Shown here: piece by piece, positions 1 through 7,183 of the stretch
Numbering within the stretch: position 1 is the first letter of the stretch
Layout: every line of letters starts with the position of its first letter
From: Azohydromonas lata NBRC 102462
Lineage (GTDB): Bacteria; Pseudomonadota; Gammaproteobacteria; Burkholderiales; Burkholderiaceae_C
DNA length: 33,659 nucleotides
NCBI RefSeq assembly: GCF_001571085.1
Contig: NZ_BCTC01000072.1
Span: 1 to 33,659, forward strand
Direction of reading: 5' to 3'
Translations under genes and position numbers: made by a program
Notes under the pieces: model-generated
The model's input: only the letters and a program-made list of their open reading frames with translations
The model's database searches: none
Told to the model about the DNA's origin: nothing

Positions 1-1
1 C

Positions 2-223
2 CGCGCGGCGCTGCCGGCGGCCGTGGCCGCGCCCGCGCGCAGCGGGCAGCCGCTGCGCGACGCCGAGCGCGAGGCGCTGGCGGCGCTGCTGGCCGAGCAC
101 CGCGGCAGCCGTGCGGAACTGGCGCGGCGGCTGGGCATCAGCGAGCGCTCGCTGTACCGCAAGCTGCGGGCGCTGGAGGAGCCGGCGCCAACGGCGCCGC
201 CGCCCTCGCCGCCAGCCGACTGA
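2..223 (+). CDS. C-terminal end of a Fis-type (NtrC-like) transcriptional regulator, 5' end outside window
   Basis: Only the last 73 codons are inside the window; the reading frame is open from base 2, so the gene begins upstream. The visible part is an Ala-rich linker followed by a Fis-type helix-turn-helix: the core reads AELARRLGISERSLYRKLRA, the signature of DNA-recognition domains that end sigma-54 activators (NtrC family) and some PrrA/RegA-type response regulators. It closes with a short Pro/Ala-rich tail. In the cell it would bind DNA as a dimer. The receiver and AAA+ domains that would decide between sigma-54 activator and simple response regulator are not visible. The flagellar-type genes at 1584-2733 make a flagellar activator possible, but that is inference, and a repeat block separates them. 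Confidence 0.75.
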   Translation, partial: RAALPAAVAAPARSGQPLRDAEREALAALLAEHRGSRAELARRLGISERSLYRKLRALEEPAPTAPPPSPPAD

Positions 224-297
224 CTTCGGCGCGGCGCGCTGGCCGCAAGCCCTGTCCACGAAGCTGCGCGATGCCGCGCGGGCCCAGGGCTGTCCGG

Positions 298-537
298 GGA
301 AAGTTGGTTTTCGTTGGCAGCCCGTGAGCCCAGGCGCTTCGCACCCCACTTCGTCATGCGCGCGAAGGCGCACTGCTGGAAAGTTGGTTGTCGTTGGCAG
401 CCCGTGAGCCCAGGCGCTTCACACCCCACTTCGTCATGCCCGCGAAGACGCACTGCTGGAAAGTTGGTTGTCGTTGGTAGCCCGTGAGCCCAGGCACTTC
501 GCACCCCGCTTCGTCATTCCCGCGAAGGCGGGAATCC
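298..537. repeat. Three tandem copies of an 80-bp unit ending in a REP-like palindrome
   Basis: The unit beginning GGAAAGTTGGTT recurs at 298, 378 and 458, an exact 80-bp period. Each unit contains CCCGTGAGCCCAGGC and CACTTCGTCATG or a close variant, then a palindrome-like CGCGAAGGCG core. Copies 1 and 2 end in a decayed palindrome (GCGCGCGAAGGCGCACTGCTG type). Copy 3 ends in the intact form ATTCCCGCGAAGGCGGGAAT. The copies differ by only a few bases, so the expansion looks recent. No convincing gene overlaps it. Confidence 0.9.
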
Positions 538-669
538 AGGCGGCCCCACGTCAGAGCGAAGGGGCAACGCAGGAAAGACGCGGTTTTGAACCTTGTGACG
601 CCGGCCCATGAGCTGGCGGCTGGCTTGGGGGCCACCTGGATTCCCGCCTTCGCGGGAATGACGAAGTAG
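506..669. repeat. REP-like inverted pair (about 164 bp element)
   Basis: The left end CTTCGTCATTCCCGCGAAGG plus GCGGGAATCCAGGCGGCCCC is mirrored at the right end by GGGGGCCACCTGGATTCCCG plus CCTTCGCGGGAATGACGAAG. The two arms are inverted copies enclosing about 90 bp of non-palindromic DNA. Each arm is itself a hairpin (ATTCCCGC, 4-base loop, GCGGGAAT). A related element with the same arrangement lies at 32883-33039. The palindrome resembles the ATTCCC-N8-GGGAAT dRS3 type known from Neisseria, but I cannot show common descent. Confidence 0.85.
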
Positions 670-775
670 GGGTGCGCTGCGGGCCAACCTTCGGCTGACG
701 CTGGGGCCACCTGGATTCCCGCCTTCACGGGAATGACGAAGTAGGGGTGCGCTGCGGGCCAACCTTCGGCTGACG
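628..775. repeat. Two tandem copies of a 75-bp unit with a REP-like hairpin
   Basis: The segment beginning GGGGCCACCTGGATTCCCGC at about 628 is repeated at 703, 75 bp later, including the downstream GAAGTAGGGGTGCGCTGCGG and GCCAACCTTCGGCTGACG. The only clear difference within the palindrome is CTTCGCGGGAAT against CTTCACGGGAAT, which places one mismatch in the second hairpin. The first copy doubles as the right arm of the inverted pair at 506-669. Confidence 0.9.
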
Positions 776-997
776 CCGGCCAACATCCCCGGACAGCGGC
801 GCACCCCAGCCGCATTCCCGGGCGCGCACGGCCGGTACGGCGCAGGCGCGAAGCGGCACGTCCCGCGCGTGACGCCTGTCACGCCCGCGTCACCCGCCAG
901 CCCGCATGCCGGTCGCGCGCTTGACGCACCGCAATCCCGCGGCCCGCCGCCCTGCCCAAGCTGCCCTGCATCCGACAAGAAGCGAGGGGAGACCGGC

Positions 998-1450
998 ATG
1001 CCTGCATACAGCGAGCTTCAAGCGGCCCTGGAAGCCGTGTTGCGCCATCCGCGCTGGCGGCTGGCCGATGGCGTACCCAATGGGCTCGACGCCTGCGCGG
1101 CCGAGCTGTTGGGCGGGCTGGACGCCGCCGCGGTGGACGCTGCCGTGCAAGCCGCCGGTGCCGACGCGGCGCGCCGGCGCGGCGCCCTGCGCGCCGAGAT
1201 CGCGCGCCAGTTGCTGGCCGCGCGCGTGCTGGTGCCGGCCACCGCACCGGCCGACGACAACGCGATGCTGGCGCTGATTGCCGGCGGCGCGGTGGCGGTG
1301 CTGCTGTTGGGCCCCCTCTCCGGCCAGCGGCTGCCGGCCCTGGCCGGCGCGCTGACGCTGGCGGCACTGCTGGGTGTCGTCCTGTGGCGGCGCTGGAGCC
1401 GGCGCCACGGCGCGGGCCGCGACCGCGGGCGCCGGGCCGAAGTGCGCTGA
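998..1450 (+). CDS. Small hypothetical membrane protein
   Basis: A 150-residue protein that I do not recognise. The ATG at 998 is preferred because GAGGGGAG lies just upstream at a good Shine-Dalgarno distance; an earlier in-frame start at 869 would add a Pro-rich stretch without a ribosome site. Residues about 1-85 are soluble, Ala/Leu/Arg-rich and probably helical. Two hydrophobic segments follow, roughly residues 88-106 and 112-128, separated by a short GQRLP turn, and a strongly basic tail (WRRWSRRHGAGRDRGRR) ends the protein. By the positive-inside rule both ends should be cytoplasmic. It lies 133 bp upstream of the FliK-like gene on the same strand; a 6-bp hairpin (CGGACC-GTCT-GGTCCG, 1457-1472) sits in that gap. 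A flagellar role is possible only by proximity. Confidence 0.7.
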   Translation: MPAYSELQAALEAVLRHPRWRLADGVPNGLDACAAELLGGLDAAAVDAAVQAAGADAARRRGALRAEIARQLLAARVLVPATAPADDNAMLALIAGGAVAVLLLGPLSGQRLPALAGALTLAALLGVVLWRRWSRRHGAGRDRGRRAEVR

Positions 1451-1583
1451 GCCGGTCGGACCGTCTGGTCCGTGCCCGGGGTGGGCGCGGCGGAGGGCTC
1501 GCCGTTGCCGCGCCCGCGCGCGGTGTGGCATCTGCACGCCCGGCGGCGGCGGGCGGGCATCCACCGCTTCCTAGAATTCACGG

Positions 1584-2432
1584 GTGAAAGTCAACGCCAC
1601 CCCCCATGTAAACGCGCCGCCCAAGGTGGAGCCGGTTGCCGTGCCGGTGACCACCGCGCAGACCGCCAGCGGTTTAGGCGACAAGGCCGCGGCGCTGACC
1701 GCCTTGGCCAGCGCGGCGGGCGCGGTGGACTTGAGCCCGCTTGGGCGCGGCGTCGCGGCGCTGGCGTCCTTTGGCTTTCCCGTGGTGGAGATAGGCCCCG
1801 AGGGCCACGAAGACCCCAACACGCTGGAGCTGCCGCCTCAGGCCACCCCCGACCAGCCCGCCGCCGAAGCCGCGCCGCCCAGCGCCGCGCGCCACATCGC
1901 CCAGGCCCTGGCCGGCGCGCTGAGCCTGAACGCCGCCGAAGACAACGCCGAGGTCTTGCAGGAGGAGCCGCAGCAGGCGCCCTCCGGCGACGGGGCGCCC
2001 GCGCAAGGCGCGCAGGGGGACGCCGCCACGCGGCAGTCCGCCGCGCCGCAGGCCCAGCCGCCGCAGCAGCAGGCGGCCGGCGCCCTGCTCAACGCCATGC
2101 TGAGCGCGGCGCTCACCGGCCAGGCGTCGATGGAAGTGCGGCGCGAGGGCCGCCCGCCCGCGCAGATGGAGCTAGAGCGCGAGGCCGACGGGCACGGCGG
2201 CCACCGCATCGCCCGCATACGCCTGCGCCACCAGACGGAGGACGGCGTGATCGACGTCACCGCGGAGCTGGCGCTGGGCGCGGCCTTCCCGGGCGAGCAC
2301 GCGCCCATGAACGTGGACATCACCGGCAGCGGCGCCCTGGGCGGCCAGGCGTCGGCGCAATTGAACGAGCTGCGCGAATCGCTGCAGGCGCGCGGCCTGG
2401 CCGCGAACGTGCGCGCGCGCACGGACGACTGA
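1584..2432 (+). CDS. FliK-like flagellar hook-length control type protein
   Basis: A 282-residue protein starting at GTG 1584 without a convincing ribosome site. It has an Ala/Pro/Gln-rich, low-complexity first half (about 1-165) and a compact C-terminal domain (about 170-282) with alternating beta-like segments, ending in AQLNELRESLQARGLAANVR. This layout, a disordered N-terminal ruler-like part plus a small C-terminal domain, is what FliK/YscP-class proteins show. The next gene, 7 nt downstream, is an FlhB-type switch domain, the natural partner of FliK: FliK's C-terminal domain normally touches FlhB's cytoplasmic domain to switch export specificity. The similarity is weak at sequence level, so the assignment depends largely on the neighbour. 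Alternative: an uncharacterised type III export accessory protein. Confidence 0.55.
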   Translation: MKVNATPHVNAPPKVEPVAVPVTTAQTASGLGDKAAALTALASAAGAVDLSPLGRGVAALASFGFPVVEIGPEGHEDPNTLELPPQATPDQPAAEAAPPSAARHIAQALAGALSLNAAEDNAEVLQEEPQQAPSGDGAPAQGAQGDAATRQSAAPQAQPPQQQAAGALLNAMLSAALTGQASMEVRREGRPPAQMELEREADGHGGHRIARIRLRHQTEDGVIDVTAELALGAAFPGEHAPMNVDITGSGALGGQASAQLNELRESLQARGLAANVRARTDD

Positions 2433-2439
2433 ACCCGCC

Positions 2440-2733
2440 ATGACCCACGACGCCCAAGACGACCTCGCCCGCCGCCGCGCCGCGGTGGCCCTGACCTACG
2501 ACACCATGTCGCAAGTGGGCGCGCCCAAGGTGGTGGCCAAGGGCTACAACCAGACGGCCGAGAAAATCATGGAATTGGCGCGGGAGGCGGGCATCCCCAT
2601 CACCGAATCCGCGGAACTGGCGCGGGCGCTGATGCACGTGAAATTGGACAAGGAAATTCCGACGGAGCTTTATGCGGCTGTGGCGGAGATATTGGCTTGG
2701 GTTTGGAGGTTGGGGGGGAAGGGGAAGAAGTAG
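2440..2733 (+). CDS. Small FlhB-like type III export switch domain protein
   Basis: A 97-residue protein matching only the cytoplasmic C-terminal domain of FlhB/YscU/HrcU proteins. Visible family features are AVALTYD near the start (residues about 15-21), APKVVAKGYNQTAEKIMELA, an AREAGIPITESAELARAL block, and a final EIPTELYAAVAEILAWVWRL. The four membrane helices and the self-cleaving NPTH loop of full FlhB are absent. Such free-standing FlhB-C proteins are known as accessory export components that can partly stand in for FlhB's cleaved domain. It follows the FliK-like gene by 7 nt, so the two are almost certainly cotranslated. Base composition falls within its last 30 codons and it ends in a Gly/Lys-rich tail (GGKGKK), just where the AT-rich block begins. 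Confidence 0.85.
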   Translation: MTHDAQDDLARRRAAVALTYDTMSQVGAPKVVAKGYNQTAEKIMELAREAGIPITESAELARALMHVKLDKEIPTELYAAVAEILAWVWRLGGKGKK

Positions 2734-3154
2734 GGCAAATTGGATTGGGATGGTGGAATGCTACCGATGCTAAGATGAAGGTTTATGCTTTAGATTCGTG
2801 TGTTTTAAAATTGGCCTGTGCGTTGGTGCTTGTAGTTTTTCGGCCATTTATGTTTGTTTTTAGTGGAAGCGACCGCCTGACTGAAAGGGGTCAACTTCCG
2901 CTTTCGGCCAACTGCAGTCAGACAGCTATCTTTTCTGAACGGCTGCTCAAGGCTGAGAGCAGTCCTTCAATCACTGTGTCTTTAGACCCGGCTTGGTTCC
3001 CAAACTAGAAGTTATGGCATTCTGCTAAGGGCGTTTTTAAGACGGTAAATTCTCAATAGGAATCAGATCCAACGACCCAGCGCCATAGGCTAGAGAAGCC
3101 AATTATCGTGCTTTCGATATGGCAGCAATATAATGTGTGTGTGATGCTGACCAA
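2734..3154. other. AT-richer non-coding stretch at left edge of the putative island
   Basis: About 420 bp with no convincing gene. Composition changes abruptly from the G/C-rich flagellar genes to mixed sequence with runs such as GTGTTTTAAAATTGG. An open frame at 2697-3008 lacks a ribosome site and resembles nothing known. I see no tRNA end, integrase gene or clear attachment site. It probably holds the downstream region of the minus-strand nuclease gene and the island boundary. Confidence 0.5.
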
Positions 3155-4324
3155 TTAGTCTGCCTCGTCGGCAGAACTGTCTTCTGAACGGTTTGCGTGA
3201 ATATTCATGTGGCAGTTACGACATAGGACGGCCACATTTTCTGGAGCATCCGCGCCGCCCTCGCTCAAGGGCTTTATGTGGTGAATTTCTAGAAGACGAT
3301 CACCTTGCTCAGGCTTATAGCCGCAAACTGAGCATTGTGTTAAGTCGACACCTTGGGCTGCAAGCATGCCCATGATCCTCGCCCTTGAATATCTTCGATA
3401 TGCCCCTTGTCGTGCCGATCGGAGAATTTCAACTCGCAGTTCTTCGCTTTTTACATCTTCTACTACGTCGGGCGCAACATCAAACTTCTCAAGAAACTCC
3501 GAGAAAATTAGAAGATGAAGGCTTTTTCCGTTTGCGACGTTTTGATATTCGTGGATAAGCTCATATTTAGGCATGAGCGCGGAACCGGTGCTTCTAATCC
3601 ACCAATCAGGCTTTCTGTCTTCCGATACGAACACAAGGTCTTTATTGTGGCTTCTGCCAATTTCGAGGAGGGTGTGCCAAATAGAAAGATCTCCCTCGGA
3701 ATTTTCTTCCTTGCTTGCGTCTCTATACCCTGGGGGAATTTTAAATTTGTTTCTACGAGCTAAGTCCTTTGCTAGAGCGTCATCTGAGAGATTATGTTCA
3801 ACGATAACCTCTTTTGAAAATATCTTTGAGTACATTTGAACAACTGGGTCGTGCCACACCCATTCCTTTATCTTGTCTGCAATAGCGTCAAGGGCCGAAT
3901 TATAATGATCTATTCTTTCTTTTAGATCTTTTGATACTTGCTGGAGTTTTTCGTATTCTGGCAGATCAAAAAGAATGGGGTATTCTGGCGATGGTTTCAG
4001 CTTAAGCTTTCTTTCGTGTATCCCATGGCTTATTTCCGCAAGCTTATTTGATTTGTTTGCAGCGAACTCCCGCACGGTTTGCTTTGATATAAAAATTCGG
4101 CCTTCAACCTTAAGTTTTTTGTATATTTTCTCAATAGCATCAATGCTTTCTTTGCGCAGCTTGTAAGGAGCGAGCAGGACGTTTGTGTCTAAAGAAACGA
4201 TGCAGTTGTCCTTGATTCTTTCGACTGGACTCCAGCCATGGGTAAATATCAATTCCGGGTTTGAAAATCTCTCTTTGTATGCGCTGATTTCTGGAGATTC
4301 GTTCTGACTGTTCTCTTTGGACAT
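3155..4324 (-). CDS. PIN-like (PIN_8 type) and HNH nuclease fusion, candidate anti-phage effector
   Basis: A 389-residue cytoplasmic protein with two nuclease domains. Residues about 40-275 form a PIN-like domain. SLDTN gives Asp46, VREF gives Glu86, GDLSIW gives Asp212 and FVSEDRKPDWW gives Asp236: a full acidic metal-binding set. A long helical insertion (about 110-205) ends in IPPGYRDASK, as I recall for the PIN_8 family. Residues about 325-376 are an HNH module: CxxC at 331-334, HH at 348-349, Asn363, CRNC at 368-371 and His376, i.e. a zinc-supported beta-beta-alpha-metal fold. PIN domains usually cut RNA and HNH domains DNA. All key residues are present, so the gene looks intact. ATG 4324 has only a distant GGAGA. 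It is the last of three AT-rich minus-strand genes, 418 bp downstream of a PutAbiC-type gene. Substrate and trigger are not deducible. Confidence 0.85.
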   Translation of the reverse strand: MSKENSQNESPEISAYKERFSNPELIFTHGWSPVERIKDNCIVSLDTNVLLAPYKLRKESIDAIEKIYKKLKVEGRIFISKQTVREFAANKSNKLAEISHGIHERKLKLKPSPEYPILFDLPEYEKLQQVSKDLKERIDHYNSALDAIADKIKEWVWHDPVVQMYSKIFSKEVIVEHNLSDDALAKDLARRNKFKIPPGYRDASKEENSEGDLSIWHTLLEIGRSHNKDLVFVSEDRKPDWWIRSTGSALMPKYELIHEYQNVANGKSLHLLIFSEFLEKFDVAPDVVEDVKSEELRVEILRSARQGAYRRYSRARIMGMLAAQGVDLTQCSVCGYKPEQGDRLLEIHHIKPLSEGGADAPENVAVLCRNCHMNIHANRSEDSSADEAD

Positions 4325-4742
4325 GATTTGAGTTGGTCTCCGTGTTAGGCGTTTATCGTATTCGCTGTTGAAAGATTGTTCTCGCAGTTTATCTGCGACT
4401 CAAAAATGGTTTGCCACGTAGCGCCAGCGATGTGCCTACATAGTGGGCGCGGCCACTTCTTCGGGCGCAAGTTCTTGGCATCACTTCAAAACTTAATTTC
4501 AGACGCCGTTTGGTACAGCGTCCTCAGTTGACATACTGGTTAGATGAAATGCTCCCAAGTGCGCACCGCCTGAAACTATGCACGATGATAGTGCTCAACG
4601 TAACGAAGTGCGGGCACGGGCATTTAAAAGCAAACTTCTTTACAAGGCCGTAGCCAAATAGGCTCCGCCAACCTTGTTCCGGTATGGTCGAGCGCATGTG
4701 GCTAGGGAGACGCCAATCAATTCACTTTAAGCCGTTAATTAC
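4325..4742. other. 418-bp non-coding gap between the nuclease and PutAbiC-like genes
   Basis: No open frame of note on either strand. The gap is long enough for the nuclease gene to have its own minus-strand promoter, but I cannot place -10 and -35 elements with confidence. GTTAGGC (4344) and GTTAGAT (4539) match the short integron core-site consensus, but no paired inverse core or attC fold accompanies them. Confidence 0.4.
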
Positions 4743-5816
4743 TCAAGCTTCGCCATGAGCGCCTCCTTCAGCACTTCCGTTAGGCCGCAATGCCACAACA
4801 ATAGCATCTTCGTCCGCTTTATGATCTGTATTAAAGACCGTTTCCATAGCGCTAGAACTGAATTTGCGTTGATAAGCGCGGACCGCGTTGCTGATTCTTG
4901 CGTCGGACATAGGAAGCAACTGCGGCTCCTTATGCTGACGAATATTTATCCCCCAGAACTGCTCATACATGTAGTCGTGAACGCGTAGACGACTTATATA
5001 TGCACCTTTCTCTATTAATTTTGATTTTGCAAATAGATCCCGAAGCTCATCTTCATCTTTAAAAGCAAGTGAAATCAGAAAAAAATATGAAACCTCGATG
5101 GACGTGAGTTGTGCGCATATTAAATCACAATATGGTTTTATTAATGTGTGCTCCGGCGCTTCGCAAACAAGATGGCGCAGCAGTACTTTGAGTGTATCCA
5201 CAAGCCTCCCTTGCCGATCTAGCTCCGTCGACAAAATTTTGAAATTTCTGAAATATAGATAATCCAAAAGCTCTTCATCGTCAGCAGTTAGTTTCTTACT
5301 GTCATAGCGTTGCTGAGTGCGAAGAGGGATAAGATGCATTTTTTCCTTTTTAATCGACTCAATGGCCTTGTCAATGGAGACTCGGAGCATGGTTCTACCG
5401 CGCAGGTCTCCCTTCTTTGTTGATACATCATTTAGCGTGCTTGTGTATATATCCAGTAACCTATATAGGATGTCCTCGTAATGCAGTCTACTATCAATTT
5501 TCCTTTGTTTCTTTGCTTCGGCTTCTTGATATGCGATCTGCTTTTGCTGAAGTATTAGTGTTACAATAAGGCCGCCAAATCCTAAACCAGTGAATAGCGA
5601 GTTAAGCACCCCAAAACTGTCCCCAAATTGCCCTTTCTCTGTGAAGTCGCTGCCTTTTGTTGGAATTTCTCCTTGATAGAATAAGTAGAATATCAGTCCC
5701 ATGAGAGCTATCGGAAATGTCCACCATATTTTTAGAAAAATCCTCTTGAAAGCATTCAAGTCCGCGAGTGCCTGCTGCTTGACTGCATGGAATTTTTCTT
5801 TGATGTGTTTTTTCAC
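4743..5816 (-). CDS. Putative phage abortive-infection protein (PutAbiC type), membrane-anchored
   Basis: A 357-residue protein. A basic N-terminal region precedes TM helix 1 (about 29-48, WWTFPIALMGLIFYLFY), then the motif GQFGDSFGVLNSLFTGLGFG at 62-81 leads into TM helix 2 (to about 90, LIVTLILQQ), followed by a Gln/Glu/Lys-rich helix. This arrangement is the hallmark of the putative phage abortive-infection (PutAbiC) family. The remainder (about 105-357) is a cytoplasmic, mostly helical domain containing VLLRHLVCEAPEH and CAQLTSIEVSYFFL; the family has this domain but its activity is unknown. Length is normal for the family. The start is GTG 5816 (the family-like N-terminus fits), with no obvious ribosome site. 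Codon use is AT-rich compared with flanking genes, suggesting horizontal acquisition. Related proteins are thought to stop phage propagation at the host's expense; for this one that is inference. Confidence 0.8.
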   Translation of the reverse strand: MKKHIKEKFHAVKQQALADLNAFKRIFLKIWWTFPIALMGLIFYLFYQGEIPTKGSDFTEKGQFGDSFGVLNSLFTGLGFGGLIVTLILQQKQIAYQEAEAKKQRKIDSRLHYEDILYRLLDIYTSTLNDVSTKKGDLRGRTMLRVSIDKAIESIKKEKMHLIPLRTQQRYDSKKLTADDEELLDYLYFRNFKILSTELDRQGRLVDTLKVLLRHLVCEAPEHTLIKPYCDLICAQLTSIEVSYFFLISLAFKDEDELRDLFAKSKLIEKGAYISRLRVHDYMYEQFWGINIRQHKEPQLLPMSDARISNAVRAYQRKFSSSAMETVFNTDHKADEDAIVVALRPNGSAEGGAHGEA

Positions 5817-6490
5817 TGGTCTTAATTGGCGTGAGTGAATGCACTATTTTGTGCAAATAAAATGACTGCCTGCGCAGCCATATTGTAGCACCGCTCATGG
5901 GTGTATAAACCCTGCGCATCCCACAAGGAAGTCCAGCGTGGCCTCTAAGCCGCAATAGCATGAACACAATATGGCGCAGTGATCGCAACTCCCTAAATAA
6001 CGACTTTTACTTTATTTCAAGCAATCAGACGCATGACGCTTTACAAGCCTCCCGTCAATTCGCTCTTGAATTATCTACATAGAAATACTGTGATGCGGCA
6101 AGAGACGTCGTTATTTTTGGTGCGTTCGTGCAACGATATAGACACTTTGACAGTCGACACCAATCAGATCTTAAACAATCTTAAGATAACTTGCATTGCA
6201 AGTGCTTTTATCGCTTGAAAATGGCTCTTGGCTAGCTTCCGAGTCCAGGGCTATGGTCGATCGGCCGCTTTCGCTGCGAAGCAGGCGTTCACCGGCCGCC
6301 GTCAATAGACCAATTGTTGGCAGCCAGCTTGGCACTTTAACCGGCCTCTCATAGCGAGACCACTGATCTCCTCCCACGTCGAGCCAAGCGGCGTACCGGA
6401 TCTAGTGGAAAAAGACCTCAGGCGGCTTTTCACCTACTACGCTGTATTTGCCACTCCAGACGAAATGAGCACTTGTCGCTGCGGCTGAGC
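5817..6490. other. 674-bp non-coding stretch inside the AT-rich block
   Basis: Contains only short open frames (for example 6033-6218 plus and 6171-6377 minus) with no ribosome sites or recognisable motifs. The part at about 6230-6460 is more G/C-rich than the rest and may be the remnant of a degraded gene, but I cannot identify it. It presumably carries the promoter of the PutAbiC-like gene near 5830-5900. Confidence 0.4.
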
Positions 6491-7183
6491 CTAAAGAGGG
6501 ATAATTTTCCAAGTAGCCCCCTCACCAAACATCGCCCTACATTTAGGACATTCCTGCGAGCTCAACGGGATAGTAGTATGACAGGACGGGCAACTGCCTA
6601 TATCTTTGGGTAGCTCGAATACTGTCGCGGAAATTGTTTGAGTCGGATTCTGCTGCAGCGAATGGATCACTCTTTCTTTCAAGCGGTCAAAATCTTCCTC
6701 AGATAGTTGTCCATACTCTTTTTGCATTTCAAGAATACTAATACGCTGACGCTGCCAAGCGGAATCAAGGCGACGCAATCGTGTGAACGTGTCAGCTAGT
6801 GCAATACGAAGCGCTGCAGGCTCCATCCCAGGATAATGCAAATGCATTTCTCCAACGTTTGAAGTAACCGCCAAAAACGTGTGAATTTCAGATTTCGTTG
6901 TCAACGCATTGAGTATGCCTGCAAGGGCAATTCCAGCCAGCGCTCCATCAACACCAAAACCCCCACCAATGAAACCGCCACCCTTTGTCACGTTGCCAGG
7001 GCCGGAAATCTCGATGCTGCACACTTCGATCAACGGAATAGAAAACGATGCCCCCCGCAGTGCCCTTACCCGAATCTCTTGATCAGAGAAAGTCACATCG
7101 CACGATACACCTGGCACCAGGGGGTAGCCGCTACCGCCCAGATAAATATTGCCTTGGAGTGTTGTTTCGCTCACCGGAATCAT
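6491..7183 (-). CDS. Hypothetical protein with PH-like N-terminus, glycine-zipper segment, SHOCT-like helix and C-terminal zinc ribbon
   Basis: A 230-residue protein, not assigned to a named family. Residues 1-60 and 98-135 look like beta strands of a PH/GRAM-like fold. They are interrupted at about 64-95 by a glycine-zipper hydrophobic segment (GGGFIGGGFGVDGALAGIAL) that could insert in or lie on a membrane. Residues about 155-175 (EYGQLSEEDFDRLKERVI) resemble a SHOCT oligomerisation helix. The C-terminus is a zinc ribbon: CPSC at 198-201 and CPKC at 212-215. The start is ATG 7183; an inverted repeat CCTAC-TTTACA-GTAGG lies just upstream on the transcribed strand. It is the first of three AT-rich genes in the same orientation as the PutAbiC-like and PIN-HNH genes, but with long gaps, so an operon is not certain. 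A sensor or membrane-disrupting role is speculative. Confidence 0.7.
   Translation of the reverse strand: MIPVSETTLQGNIYLGGSGYPLVPGVSCDVTFSDQEIRVRALRGASFSIPLIEVCSIEISGPGNVTKGGGFIGGGFGVDGALAGIALAGILNALTTKSEIHTFLAVTSNVGEMHLHYPGMEPAALRIALADTFTRLRRLDSAWQRQRISILEMQKEYGQLSEEDFDRLKERVIHSLQQNPTQTISATVFELPKDIGSCPSCHTTIPLSSQECPKCRAMFGEGATWKIIPL

Noticed and set aside
298-780. CRISPR array, suggested by evenly spaced repeats
   Set aside because: The repeat units are adjacent and continuous (80 and 75 bp), with no unique spacers and no cas genes.
354-815. 153-codon minus-strand frame containing a repeated peptide
   Set aside because: The repeat peptide (FVIPAKAGIQ type) is the well-known false translation of this palindrome family; there is no ribosome site.
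4325-4742. Integron attC-like core sites GTTAGGC (4344) and GTTAGAT (4539) near the cassette-like unknown genes
   Set aside because: Neither has a paired RYYYAAC inverse core at a suitable distance, no attC fold is apparent, and nothing similar follows the stop codons of the other genes in the block.
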